Assembly: GCA_031119395.1 (NCBI GenBank)
Contig: JAVHYA010000045.1
Coordinates: 1 to 43,722, forward strand
DNA length: 43,722 nt
Origin: Pseudomonadota bacterium
GTDB lineage: Bacteria; Pseudomonadota; Gammaproteobacteria; Burkholderiales; Burkholderiaceae_C
Reading direction: 5' to 3'
Shown: one piece after another, positions 8,016 to 15,299 of the stretch
Numbering within the stretch: the stretch's first letter is position 1
Layout: each line of letters begins with the position of its first letter
Notes under the pieces: model-generated
Database searches by the model: none
Told to the model about the DNA's origin: nothing
The model's input: the letters and a program-made list of their open reading frames with translations, nothing else
Program-made: the position numbers and the translations under genes

Positions 8016-8669
8016 TCAATCCTCGATCCCGCGCTGGGCCGGGATGCCGGCCTTGAACGCGTGCTTGACCATCTGCATCTCGGTCACCGTGTCGGCCAGC
8101 TCGACGATCTCGGGCGGGCAGCGGCGGCCGGTGAGCACCACGTGCACCTCGCGCGGCCGCTCGCGCAGCGTCTGCAGCACCGCGTCGAGCGGCAGCCAGC
8201 CGTAGATCAGCGGGTAGGTGATCTCGTCGAGCACCACGAGGAAGAACTCGCCCGAGAGGATCGCCGCCCGCGCCTTCTCCCAGCCGTCGCGGGCAAGCTG
8301 CGCGGAGCGTTCGAGGTCCTGGCTTTTCCAGCTGAAGCCGTCGCCGAGACCCTCGATCATGGGCCCCCACGCCCGGCACTGCGTGTCCTCGCTGCCCCCC
8401 GAGGGGGCGCTGTCCGCCTCGGGGCGGCCCGGCGCCGGACGGAATGCCTCGAGCTGCTCGAACGCGCGGTGCTCGCCGAAGCGCGCCGTCGGCACCTTCA
8501 TGAACTGGAAGATCTTCACCGCCTTGCCGCGGCCGTGGGCGCGCAACGCCAGGCCGAAGGCCGCCGTGCTCTTGCCCTTGCCGTCGCCGGTGTTCACCAG
8601 CACCAGGCCGCGGCGCTCGCCCTCGGGTTTGTCGTAGGGCTTGTCGGTGGGGGGTGTTTCGATGTGCAT
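8016..8669 (-). CDS. cobO: Cob(I)yrinic acid a,c-diamide adenosyltransferase CobO/BtuR, with an in-frame insertion
   Basis: 217-residue ATP:corrinoid adenosyltransferase. The P-loop [10 protein letters not shown] is at residues 26–35, with KIFQFMK after it, the GFSWKSQD motif at about 111–118, [13 protein letters not shown], and the C-terminal [15 protein letters not shown], all as in BtuR/CobO. It adenosylates cobinamide or cobalamin taken up by the Btu system. Normal length is about 180–200 residues; here roughly 27–30 extra residues (about 74–103) rich in Pro, Gly and Ser separate FEQL from IEGLGDGF, which are adjacent in other family members. The extra DNA holds a GC-rich palindrome. The loop site is probably tolerated, but this has not been shown. 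Confidence 0.92.
   Translation of the reverse strand: MHIETPPTDKPYDKPEGERRGLVLVNTGDGKGKSTAAFGLALRAHGRGKAVKIFQFMKVPTARFGEHRAFEQLEAFRPAPGRPEADSAPSGGSEDTQCRAWGPMIEGLGDGFSWKSQDLERSAQLARDGWEKARAAILSGEFFLVVLDEITYPLIYGWLPLDAVLQTLRERPREVHVVLTGRRCPPEIVELADTVTEMQMVKHAFKAGIPAQRGIED
8361..8450. repeat. GC-rich palindromic repeat inserted in frame within cobO
   Basis: About 90 bp that encode the extra CobO loop. It contains the hairpin GCCCCC-CGA-GGGGGC at 8394–8408 and a GCCTCGGGGCGGCCCGGCG stretch, resembling dispersed palindromic repeats of Comamonadaceae (from memory). Boundaries are set by where the protein departs from the family and are approximate. Confidence 0.55.
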
Positions 8670-8696
8670 GAGAGGCTTTCAATACGGGCAGCCGGA

Positions 8697-8772
8697 CGCG
8701 AAGGACGCGAAGGTTTCGCGAAGGCGCGAAAGAACAGCCGGATGAACAATGTCTTCTTTCGCGTCCTTCGCG
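8697..8772. repeat. Inverted repeat between btuD and cobO
   Basis: A 15-bp arm (CGCGAAGGACGCGAA, 8697–8711) is repeated exactly in reverse complement at 8758–8772, with the half-unit motif GGCGTCCTTCGCC occurring again at 8780–8792. A strong stem-loop in the leftward transcript just downstream of btuD could act as an mRNA stabiliser or partial terminator. Confidence 0.7.
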
Positions 8773-8807
8773 CAATCCTGGCGTCCTTCGCCTAGGGTTG
8801 TCGGGAT

Positions 8808-9644
8808 TCAGCGCGCCAGCGCCACGAACTCGCCGGCCACCTGGTGCACGGCGACGCGGTGCTCGAAGACGGCTTCGAGGGCGCGATGCGTGACCGGGTC
8901 GGCGGCGGGTCCTTGGTGCGCGATGCGACCGGCCGCCATGACGACCATCGCATCGGCCGCCAGGGCCGCATGCAGTTCGTGCAGCACGCTCACGACGGCG
9001 CAGCCTTCCGCGGCCAGCTCGCGGGCGGTCGCCAGCCAGTCGGCCTGATGCGGCGGGTCGAGGTTGGCCAGGGGCTCGTCCATGAGCAGCACCTCGGCCT
9101 CGACGGCCAGCGCCCGCGCGAGCAGCACGCGCTGGCGCTCGCCACCCGAGAGCTGGCCGATCGGCCGGTCGCGCCAGTCCCAGGCCTGGGTGCGGCGCAG
9201 CGCGCGCTCGACGGCCGCACGGTCGGCGCCCGAGGGCGCGGCCAGCCAGCGCTGGTGCGGCAGGCGCCCGAGCATCGCGACGTCGTAGCTGGTGAGGTCG
9301 TCGGCCGCCGCGTCGCCCGCACCGCTCTGCGCCAGCCAGGCCAGGGACCGCGCCCGCGCGCGGGCCGACCACTGCGCCCACGGGCGCCCCAGCAGTTCGA
9401 CCCGGCCGGCATGCGGCAGCAGCCCGGCCAGCGCGCGCAGCAGCGTCGACTTGCCGGCGCCGTTGGGACCGACCACGCTGGTCCAGGTGCCGCGCGGCAA
9501 CGCCAGCTCGATGCCGTGCAGCACCTCCGTGCCGCCCAGCGACACGCGCAGGCCGTGGACCGCCATCGCCCGATCTTTGGAGCCAAATCGGGCTTGCGCG
9601 CCCGCCCCGCCTGCGCCCCCAGCTATGGAATTCATAGCAATCAT
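8808..9644 (-). CDS. btuD: Cobalamin ABC importer ATPase BtuD
   Basis: 278-residue ATPase of the vitamin B12/iron-siderophore importer family. Walker A GPNGAGKS (59–66), signature LSGGERQR, Walker B VLLMDEPLANLDP and the switch His in VLHELH are intact. It would power the BtuC permease encoded immediately upstream. The ATG at 9644 overlaps the btuC stop as ATGA, implying translational coupling. The first 27 residues are Gly/Ala-rich and precede the canonical start of the fold (MAVHGLRV, ATG at 9566); they are encoded by a copy of the 60-bp repeat. The shorter start at 9566 is therefore also possible. Confidence 0.92.
   Translation of the reverse strand: MIAMNSIAGGAGGAGAQARFGSKDRAMAVHGLRVSLGGTEVLHGIELALPRGTWTSVVGPNGAGKSTLLRALAGLLPHAGRVELLGRPWAQWSARARARSLAWLAQSGAGDAAADDLTSYDVAMLGRLPHQRWLAAPSGADRAAVERALRRTQAWDWRDRPIGQLSGGERQRVLLARALAVEAEVLLMDEPLANLDPPHQADWLATARELAAEGCAVVSVLHELHAALAADAMVVMAAGRIAHQGPAADPVTHRALEAVFEHRVAVHQVAGEFVALAR
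9579..9638 (-). repeat. 60-bp hairpin-headed repeat, copy A
   Basis: Begins with GCTATGAATTCCATAGC (9622–9638 on the minus strand), a 6-bp-arm hairpin, followed by a GC-rich body with GCGCAGGC, GGCGGGCGC and AGCCCGATT. Aligns without gaps over 60 positions to copies at 16817–16876, 30823–30882 and 34266–34325. This copy encodes residues about 3–22 of BtuD. Confidence 0.8.
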
Positions 9645-10648
9645 GCGCCCCGCCCCGCCGCACGCGCTGCGCGCCGATGCATCAGCCACAGCAGGTAGCC
9701 GCCGCCGAAGACGGCGGTCAGCACGCCCACCGGCAGCTCCTGCGGCGCGATCAGCCAGCGCGCACCCAGGTCCGCGGCCATCAGCAGCAGGCCACCCATG
9801 AGCGCCGACAGCAGCACCAGCCGCATGTGCGTGGTCTTGACCAGCGAGCGCACCAGGTGGGGGGCCGCCAGGCCGACGAAGGCGATCAGGCCCGTCTGTG
9901 CCACCGCGGCGCCGGTGGCCAGCGCCAGCACGGCCACCAGTGCCACGCGCAGGGCCGGCAGCGGCAGGCCCAGGCTGGTGGCCGTGGCCTCGCCCAGCGC
10001 CAGGCCGTCGAGCACCGGCGCCAGCGCGGCGCCCGCCAGCCCGCACAGCGCGAGCACGCCGGCCATGACGCCGCAGGCGCCCCAGCCCACCAGCCCGGTG
10101 CTGCCGAGCATGAAGGCCTGCAGCGCCTGCAGGATGTCGGCCGAGGCGATGCTGATCAGGTCCTTCACCGCGCCCAGCACCACGCCGACGATCACGCCGG
10201 CCAGCAGCAGGCGCAGCGTCTGCTGCACCCCGCGCGCCAGGGCCAGGGTGAGCAGCACCGCCGCCACGGCGCCGACGAAGGCCGCGCCGGTGAGGCCCAG
10301 GCGCACCACCCAGGCCGTCGAGTTGACGGACATGCCGAACAGCGACAGCGCCGCCGCCACGCCCAGCGAGGCGCCCGACGCGCTGCCGAGCAGGTACGGG
10401 TCGGCCAGCGGATTGCGGAACAGCCCCTGCGCCACCGCCCCCGCCAGCCCGAGCAGCGCGCCCGCGAGCCAGGCACCCAGGGTGCGGGGCAGCCGGATGT
10501 CCCACACGATCTGCCAGGCCACCGCGTCGCCGCGCAGCGACCACAGCGTGTCGAGGCCGGTGCTGCCCACGGCAGCGCCCAGCGCCAGCAGGCCGGCGGC
10601 CGCGAGCAGCAGCATGAGGGCGATCCAGCGCGCGCGGCGGGCGTGCAT
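9641..10648 (-). CDS. btuC: Cobalamin ABC importer permease BtuC (FecCD family)
   Basis: 335-residue polytopic permease. FecCD/BtuC landmarks: IRLPRTLGAWLAGALLGLAG near residues 51–70, GLFRNPLADPYLLGSASGAS, the coupling-helix region GLALGEATATSLGL, and GLIAFVGLAAPHLVR with KTTHMRLVLLSALMGG near the C-terminus. About ten hydrophobic segments are visible. It starts two bases after the btuF stop and overlaps btuD by ATGA. Cobalamin rather than siderophore specificity is inferred from the riboswitch-led operon and the salvage genes. Confidence 0.92.
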   Translation of the reverse strand: MHARRARWIALMLLLAAAGLLALGAAVGSTGLDTLWSLRGDAVAWQIVWDIRLPRTLGAWLAGALLGLAGAVAQGLFRNPLADPYLLGSASGASLGVAAALSLFGMSVNSTAWVVRLGLTGAAFVGAVAAVLLTLALARGVQQTLRLLLAGVIVGVVLGAVKDLISIASADILQALQAFMLGSTGLVGWGACGVMAGVLALCGLAGAALAPVLDGLALGEATATSLGLPLPALRVALVAVLALATGAAVAQTGLIAFVGLAAPHLVRSLVKTTHMRLVLLSALMGGLLLMAADLGARWLIAPQELPVGVLTAVFGGGYLLWLMHRRAARAAGRGA

Positions 10649-10650
10649 GC

Positions 10651-11514
10651 TCAGCGCCCGGCCGTGCCGGCCAGGCAGCCGGCCATCAGCCGCGCCGCCT
10701 CGCCCATGCGCGGCCCGGGGCGCACCAGGACGTCGGCCTCGTCGGCGCTGAAACGGCAGACGCGGCCGGTCTTCACGGCGCGGATGCCGGCCCAGCCGGG
10801 CCGCTGCTCCAGCCCCTGCGCGCTGCGCACGCTGACCATGATGAGGTCGGGATCGGCGCGCACCACGAACTCGGGGTTGAGCTTGGGGAACGGTCCCATC
10901 GAGGCCGGCACGATGTTGCGCGCATGCAGGCGGGCGAGCGTCTCGCCGATGAAGGAGCTCTCGCCGGCGGCGTAGGGCGCGGCGTTGACCTCGAAGTACA
11001 CGCGCGTGCCGCGGGCCGAGGCCGGCAGCGACTGCGCGGCCGCGTCCACGCTGGCGTCGATGGCGCGCCACACCGTGTCCGCGCCCGGTGCCCCGAGCAG
11101 CTGCGCGACCTGCCGCAGCACGCGCTGCACGTCGGCATGGTTCTTCGGCTCCAGCACGGCGACCTTCAGGCCCAGCGATTCCAGCCGCTGAGAGACGCGC
11201 GAGGACTTGGCCGCCAGCACCAGGTCGGGCTTGAGCGCCGCGATGGCCTCGACGTTCGGGTCGATGCCGCCGCCGACCTGCGGCAGGGCCTTCACCGCAT
11301 CGGGCCAGTTGGAATAGCGGTCGACGCCGACCAGCCGGCCGCAGGCGTCGAGTGCGCACACGGTCTCGGTGAGCGACGGCAGCAGGGAGACGACGCGCCG
11401 TGGCGGCGCCGGCAGTTGCACCGCGACGCCGCGCTCGTCCGTGACCTGCACCGGCGCCGCGCCGGCGATGCCCACGCACAGCGCGGCCAGGACGGCGCCG
11501 AGCCACCGCTTCAT
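10651..11514 (-). CDS. btuF: Periplasmic cobalamin-binding protein BtuF
   Basis: 287-residue substrate-binding protein of the helical-backbone metal/B12 receptor group. It has a clear signal peptide (about 1–19, ending GIAGA), then RVVSLLPSLTETVCALDACGRLVGVDRYSNWP, the diagnostic BtuF opening, and PDLVLAAKSS and the EVNAAPYAAGESSFIGE block. It would pass B12 from BtuB to BtuCD. The ATG at 11514 overlaps the cobU stop as ATGA. Confidence 0.92.
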   Translation of the reverse strand: MKRWLGAVLAALCVGIAGAAPVQVTDERGVAVQLPAPPRRVVSLLPSLTETVCALDACGRLVGVDRYSNWPDAVKALPQVGGGIDPNVEAIAALKPDLVLAAKSSRVSQRLESLGLKVAVLEPKNHADVQRVLRQVAQLLGAPGADTVWRAIDASVDAAAQSLPASARGTRVYFEVNAAPYAAGESSFIGETLARLHARNIVPASMGPFPKLNPEFVVRADPDLIMVSVRSAQGLEQRPGWAGIRAVKTGRVCRFSADEADVLVRPGPRMGEAARLMAGCLAGTAGR

Positions 11515-12110
11515 GCGCCACCCTTGAGCCGCAGGGGCAGCCCTGCCGCCATCAGCGTGACCCGCGCGCAGGCCGCGGCCACCTGCTGGTTCAGCCGCCC
11601 CAGCACGTCGACGAAGGCGCGCGTCTCGGCGCCCAGCGGGATCACGCCCAGCCCGATCTCGTTGCTCACCAGCACGACCGGCCCCTGCGCCGCCGCCAGC
11701 GCTTCGGGCAGCAGGCCCACGCCGTCCTGCCAGTCGGGCGCGGATGCCCGCTCGGGCGCCAGCTCGGCCGGCATCATGAGGTTGGTGAGCCACAGCGTGA
11801 GGCAGTCCACCAGCACCAGCGTCTGTGGCGTGCTGGCGGCCATGACGGCCTCGGGCACGCGCCACGGCTCCTCGATGGTCTCGAGCGCCGGCACCCGCGC
11901 GGCGCGCTCGAACTGGTGCAGCGCGATGCGCTGGTGCATCTCGTCGTCCCAGGCCTGCGCGGTGGCGATCATCACGGCCTTGTGCGCGGGCGAGCGCGCC
12001 AGCCAGGCCGCGGCCAGCGACTCGCCGCGGCGCGACTTGCCGCTCTTCTGGCCGCCGAGGATGAACTCGCTGGCGGCGATGTCGAGATCGGGTGTCGCGC
12101 GGTCGGTCAT
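11511..12110 (-). CDS. cobU: Adenosylcobinamide kinase / adenosylcobinamide-phosphate guanylyltransferase CobU
   Basis: 199-residue bifunctional nucleotide-loop enzyme. P-loop ILGGQKSGKSRRGE at about 17–30; the CobU motif block ATAQAWDDEMHQRIALHQ carries the conserved His region of the guanylyl intermediate; LVLVDCLTLWLTNLM and VLVSNEIGLGVIPLG follow, all typical. It converts adenosylcobinamide to GDP-cobinamide during nucleotide-loop assembly. The start ATG lies 13 bp after the btuB stop; earlier in-frame codons overlap btuB. Confidence 0.93.
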   Translation of the reverse strand: MTDRATPDLDIAASEFILGGQKSGKSRRGESLAAAWLARSPAHKAVMIATAQAWDDEMHQRIALHQFERAARVPALETIEEPWRVPEAVMAASTPQTLVLVDCLTLWLTNLMMPAELAPERASAPDWQDGVGLLPEALAAAQGPVVLVSNEIGLGVIPLGAETRAFVDVLGRLNQQVAAACARVTLMAAGLPLRLKGGA

Positions 12111-12123
12111 GCAGGCGTGGGCG

Positions 12124-14016
12124 TCAGCGGGGCTGCCACTTGAGGCCGACGTAGACCGTGCGGCCCGCGGTGGCGTAGTCCTTGACGAGCTGGTAGTTCT
12201 TGTCGGCCACATTGTCCACACGGGCCACCAGCGTCAGGTCGCGCGCGACCTCGCCGCTGGCGCTGAGGTTCACGATGCCGTAGCCGCCCAGGCGCTGGGT
12301 GTTGGCCGCATCGGCCCAGCGCCGGCCCGAGGCCTGCAGCTCGGCACCCAGGGTCCAGGCGCCGAGACGCCAGTCGGCGCCCAGGGTGCCGTGCACCTGC
12401 GCGCGCAGCGGCAGCATGTGGTTCGTCTCGACGTCGCGCGGGTTCTGGTAGTCCAGCGAGCCGCGCAGGGTGAGGTCGCCGATCCGGTGGCTGGCGGCCA
12501 GCGTGACGCCCTCGTACTTGGCGCGGTTCACGTTCGCGTAGCAGCCGAACAGGCTTTCGCAGGCGGTGCTGCTGTAGTCGAAGGTGATGAGGTTGCGCAC
12601 GCGGTTGCGGTACGCGACGAGGCTCGCGCTGGTGATGCCGTCGCCATAGCGCAGGCCGACTTCGGCGTTGCGGCTGGTCTCCGGGCGCAGGGCGGCGTCG
12701 CCGTACTCGCTGAAGCGCTGGTACAGCGTCGGCGCGCGGAAGGCCGTGCCGGCCGAGGCCGTGACGCGCCAGTTCTTCACGAACTCGTAGCCGTAGGCGA
12801 CGCTGCCGGTGTTCTTGCCGCCGAACTCGCTGTCGTCGTCATGCCGCAGGTTGAGCTGCAGCGAATGCGGGCCCTGCACGAAACCGTAGCCCAGCGCCAG
12901 GGCGTCCTGCGAGCGCTTGCGGAACAGCGTGGTGCCGTAGCCGTCGAGGGCGGGATTGAAGAGCTTGTCCTCGCGCCGCTCGAGCGCCGCGGTGAACAGG
13001 TGCGAACCCATGCGGTACTCGTTCTGGAACAGGTAGCCGCGCAGGCGGGTCTGGGTGATGTAGTCGGGCTGCTCGCCCTTGACGTTGGTCTGGTAGCGCT
13101 GGTTGGAGTCGGTGACCGAGAGCTTCGTCCGGTACTCGGGCGTCCACTGGGCGGTCCAGGTCAGGCCGGCCGTGCGCAGGTGGTACCGGTTGCGGTCGTC
13201 CACGCCGCGCAGCGGGTTGAACGGGCGCGACAGGAAGGCGTCGTAGCCCGAGTCCATCTCGCTTTCCAGGGCCGTGAGGTCCAGCCGGTGCTTCTCGCCG
13301 ATCTGCCAGCCCAGGCGCACGTTGCCCGAGATGCTCTTGTAGGAGTCGGCGTCGGGGTTGTGCCTGACGTTCGGCGTGCGCACGTCGAAGCCGCTGCTCT
13401 GCTGGTACGAGGCGCCGACCGAGTAGTCGAAGGCGCCGGCCGAGCCGCTGATGCCGGTCTGGATGTCCTGCGTGCGGCGGTTGCCCACGCCCCAGCTCAC
13501 GAAGGGCGTGGGCCGGCCCTCGCCCTTCTTCGTGAAGAGCTGCACGACGCCGCCGATGGCGTCGGAACCGTACACCGCCGCAGCCGGGCCGCGCAGCACC
13601 TCGATGCGGTCGATCTGCGCCAGCGGGATCGATTCCCAGGGCGCACCGCCGGTGGACTGCGAATCGATGCGCACGCCGTCCAGGTAGACCGCGGTGAAGC
13701 GCGTCTCCGCACCGCGGATGAAGAGGCTGGTGGCGTTGCCCACGCCGCCGTTGCGCGAGATCTCCACGCCGGGCAGACGCGCCAGCAGGTCGGCCACGCC
13801 CGTGGCGCCGCTGCGCTCGATGGTGGCGCGATCGATCACCGAGACGTCGGCGACGAGGTCAGAGATCGGCTGCTCGACGCGCGTCGCCGTCACGACGGTT
13901 TCGCCGAGCGAGGGTGGTGTCTGGCCCGTGGCGAGGGTGGGCAGCGCGGCCGCCAGCGCGGCAGACAGCAGGGAGGCACGCGGCAGCGCGCGCGTGATCG
14001 GGGCACGGGGGGTCAT
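12124..14016 (-). CDS. btuB: TonB-dependent vitamin B12 receptor BtuB
   Basis: 630-residue outer-membrane receptor. A signal peptide covers about residues 1–31, followed by the TonB box ETVVTATR (39–46), the plug domain with DVSVIDRATIERSGATGVADLL and RGPAAAVYGSDAIGGVVQLF (plug end), and a 22-strand barrel; the end reads GRTVYVGLKWQPR. Two Cys (ACESLFGC) lie in a loop near residues 480–490. It is the first gene after the cobalamin riboswitch, which confirms the ligand. The ATG at 14016 is followed by the signal peptide; longer in-frame starts would run into the riboswitch. Confidence 0.95.
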   Translation of the reverse strand: MTPRAPITRALPRASLLSAALAAALPTLATGQTPPSLGETVVTATRVEQPISDLVADVSVIDRATIERSGATGVADLLARLPGVEISRNGGVGNATSLFIRGAETRFTAVYLDGVRIDSQSTGGAPWESIPLAQIDRIEVLRGPAAAVYGSDAIGGVVQLFTKKGEGRPTPFVSWGVGNRRTQDIQTGISGSAGAFDYSVGASYQQSSGFDVRTPNVRHNPDADSYKSISGNVRLGWQIGEKHRLDLTALESEMDSGYDAFLSRPFNPLRGVDDRNRYHLRTAGLTWTAQWTPEYRTKLSVTDSNQRYQTNVKGEQPDYITQTRLRGYLFQNEYRMGSHLFTAALERREDKLFNPALDGYGTTLFRKRSQDALALGYGFVQGPHSLQLNLRHDDDSEFGGKNTGSVAYGYEFVKNWRVTASAGTAFRAPTLYQRFSEYGDAALRPETSRNAEVGLRYGDGITSASLVAYRNRVRNLITFDYSSTACESLFGCYANVNRAKYEGVTLAASHRIGDLTLRGSLDYQNPRDVETNHMLPLRAQVHGTLGADWRLGAWTLGAELQASGRRWADAANTQRLGGYGIVNLSASGEVARDLTLVARVDNVADKNYQLVKDYATAGRTVYVGLKWQPR

Positions 14017-14114
14017 GGGACGACAAGGATTCCAGCAGCAATGCCCTGGCCGGCTTCCCCGCCGGCGCCTGGGCGTCATGGCCGTCGCGGCGAGCCCCGA
14101 AGGGCATCGCACGC

Positions 14115-14355
14115 GGCAACCGCCTTGTTGGCCGGTATCCGGGCTGACAGCGCGCACCTGCCGCCTTCCCAGGCGCCGTGTGTCGGCGGTGCCCAGTGGC
14201 TGATGTGGAAGGTGTGGCGTTCAGGCAATGTGCCTGGACGCCGGCTGCTTGACCGTTGCGGGGGCAGCGCAGGCCGGCTTCGGCACCGTGGGTGCATCGG
14301 CTCCTGCTTCCCGTTGAACTGCGACGCGCGAACCGCGGCGCGAGCACCAACAGGC
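14115..14355 (-). ncRNA. Cobalamin (AdoCbl/B12) riboswitch controlling the btu–cob operon
   Basis: On the minus strand, in order: GGTGCTC near 14348, GGGAAGC near 14310, GGTGCCGAAGCCGG near 14285, CTGCCCCCGCAACGGT (the conserved core, about 14256–14272), AGCCACTGGG (about 14190–14200), CTGGGAAGGCGG (about 14163–14174), and the B12 box CAGCCCGGATACCGGCC (about 14131–14147). These are the ordered consensus blocks of the family. It lies about 100 nt before the btuB ATG, so it likely blocks translation or transcription when B12 is plentiful. End points are approximate. Confidence 0.93.
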
Positions 14356-14409
14356 GCGGAGTTTAATTTGAAACCGGCGGTGTAAGCCGGGAACCTACAA
14401 TCGCGGCCC

Positions 14410-14640
14410 ATGTCCGCACCGAGCCACTTCGACCAGATCGCCGAGCGCGTTGAACGTCTGCTCGTGCGCTACGAGGAAACCCAGCGCACCAACGCGCTGC
14501 TGCAGCAGCAGGTCGAGGCCCTCGCCCGCGAGCGCGACGCGCTCAAGGCACGGCTCACGGCCGCGCGCACGCGCATCGACGCCATGCTGGAGCGGCTGCC
14601 CGCCGAACCGTCCAACGATTCCCCCTCCAACGCGACGTGA
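14410..14640 (+). CDS. Small coiled-coil cell-division protein, ZapB-like
   Basis: 76 residues, almost entirely coiled coil: heptad-patterned Leu, Ala and charged residues run from about residue 8 to 65 (LLQQQVEALARERDALKARL). Such proteins precede zapA in many betaproteobacteria. The stop overlaps the zapA ATG (ATGA at 14637–14640), so the two are translationally coupled. Function is inferred from context; a direct Z-ring role resembling ZapB is plausible. A -10-like TACAAT lies at 14396–14401, 9 nt before the ATG. Confidence 0.85.
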   Translation: MSAPSHFDQIAERVERLLVRYEETQRTNALLQQQVEALARERDALKARLTAARTRIDAMLERLPAEPSNDSPSNAT

Positions 14641-14972
14641 AACAAATCGAAGTGCAGATCATGGGCCAGAGCTACCTGCTCGGCTGCCCCGAGGACGGCG
14701 AGGCGCAACTGCGCGAAGCGGTGGACCGCGTGGACGCGGCCATGTGCAAGATCCGCGATGCGGGCAAGGTCAAGGCACGCGACCGCATCGCGGTGCTGGC
14801 TTCGCTCAACCTCGCCTTCGACCTGGTGCAGCGCGATGCCGCGCCGGCACCGGCGCCGCCGGCAGAGCCGGCGAGCGCGCCGAGGTCCGACGCGACGGCC
14901 GACGATGCGCGCGCCGCCCAGCTCGTGCAGCGCCTGGACCAGGCACTGGCGGGCGACGGCCTGCTGCTCTGA
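14637..14972 (+). CDS. zapA: Cell division protein ZapA
   Basis: 111-residue FtsZ-ring-stabilising protein. The globular head IEVQIMGQSYLLGCPEDGE (residues 4–22) and the following helix with KARDRIAVLASLNLAFDL match ZapA; a Pro/Ala-rich linker (about 69–90) precedes the C-terminal helix. Directly followed by the 6S RNA gene, the usual zapA–ssrS order in proteobacteria. Confidence 0.92.
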   Translation: MKQIEVQIMGQSYLLGCPEDGEAQLREAVDRVDAAMCKIRDAGKVKARDRIAVLASLNLAFDLVQRDAAPAPAPPAEPASAPRSDATADDARAAQLVQRLDQALAGDGLLL

Positions 14973-15038
14973 TTTTTTTGCCCTGTCGGACGACGCCGGC
15001 TTTGCGTTGTCAAGCCTGTACGCGCCGGATGCAGCGCG

Positions 15039-15044
15039 TAAAAT
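15039..15044 (+). promoter_or_regulatory. -10 box of the 6S RNA gene
   Basis: TAAAAT ends six bases before the predicted 5' end of 6S RNA. The -35 (about 15016–15021) is weak. Confidence 0.55.
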
Positions 15045-15049
15045 CCAAA

Positions 15050-15230
15050 GCGTCTGCGGTGCATGCCGGGCTTTATATTTCCTTGAACCAATGCTCTACG
15101 GAGCCCGGGCTTGGTACATCGCTTGGCAGGCGTGAACATCTCGCGTCAGATGATCCCAATGCCTTGCTGCCCTCGCCCACCTGAACCCTGCGTTCAGGAT
15201 GACGGTCCGGTGGCACTTGCAGACACCTCT
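15050..15230 (+). ncRNA. ssrS: 6S RNA
   Basis: About 181 nt, the normal length. The ends pair: GTCTGC (15052–15057) with GCAGAC (15219–15224), then GTGC with GCAC, and GCCGG with CCGGTGG. The middle would be the open-promoter-mimicking bubble. On its 3' side lies the hairpin CCTGAAC-N5-GTTCAGG (15180–15198), the counterpart of the CTTGAACC hairpin in E. coli 6S RNA. It follows zapA directly and ends before a terminator. It binds the sigma70 holoenzyme in stationary phase (family knowledge). Confidence 0.88.
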
Positions 15231-15234
15231 TTCG

Positions 15235-15262
15235 ACGGCCCGCCTACCAGCGGGCCGTTTCC
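15235..15262 (+). terminator. Intrinsic terminator after 6S RNA
   Basis: Nine-bp perfect stem ACGGCCCGC / GCGGGCCGT (15235–15243 and 15250–15258) with a six-base loop and a short T-rich tail. Confidence 0.8.
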
Positions 15263-15299
15263 TTGTGTGCCGCCCCCATAAGAACACCGAGACCGCCGC

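Noticed and set aside
10924-14385. A 1,153-codon open frame on the plus strand opposite btuB, cobU and btuF
   Set aside because: It is the antisense shadow of GC-rich genes: Ala/Arg/Gly/His-rich, no domains, and it crosses the riboswitch and several well-supported genes.
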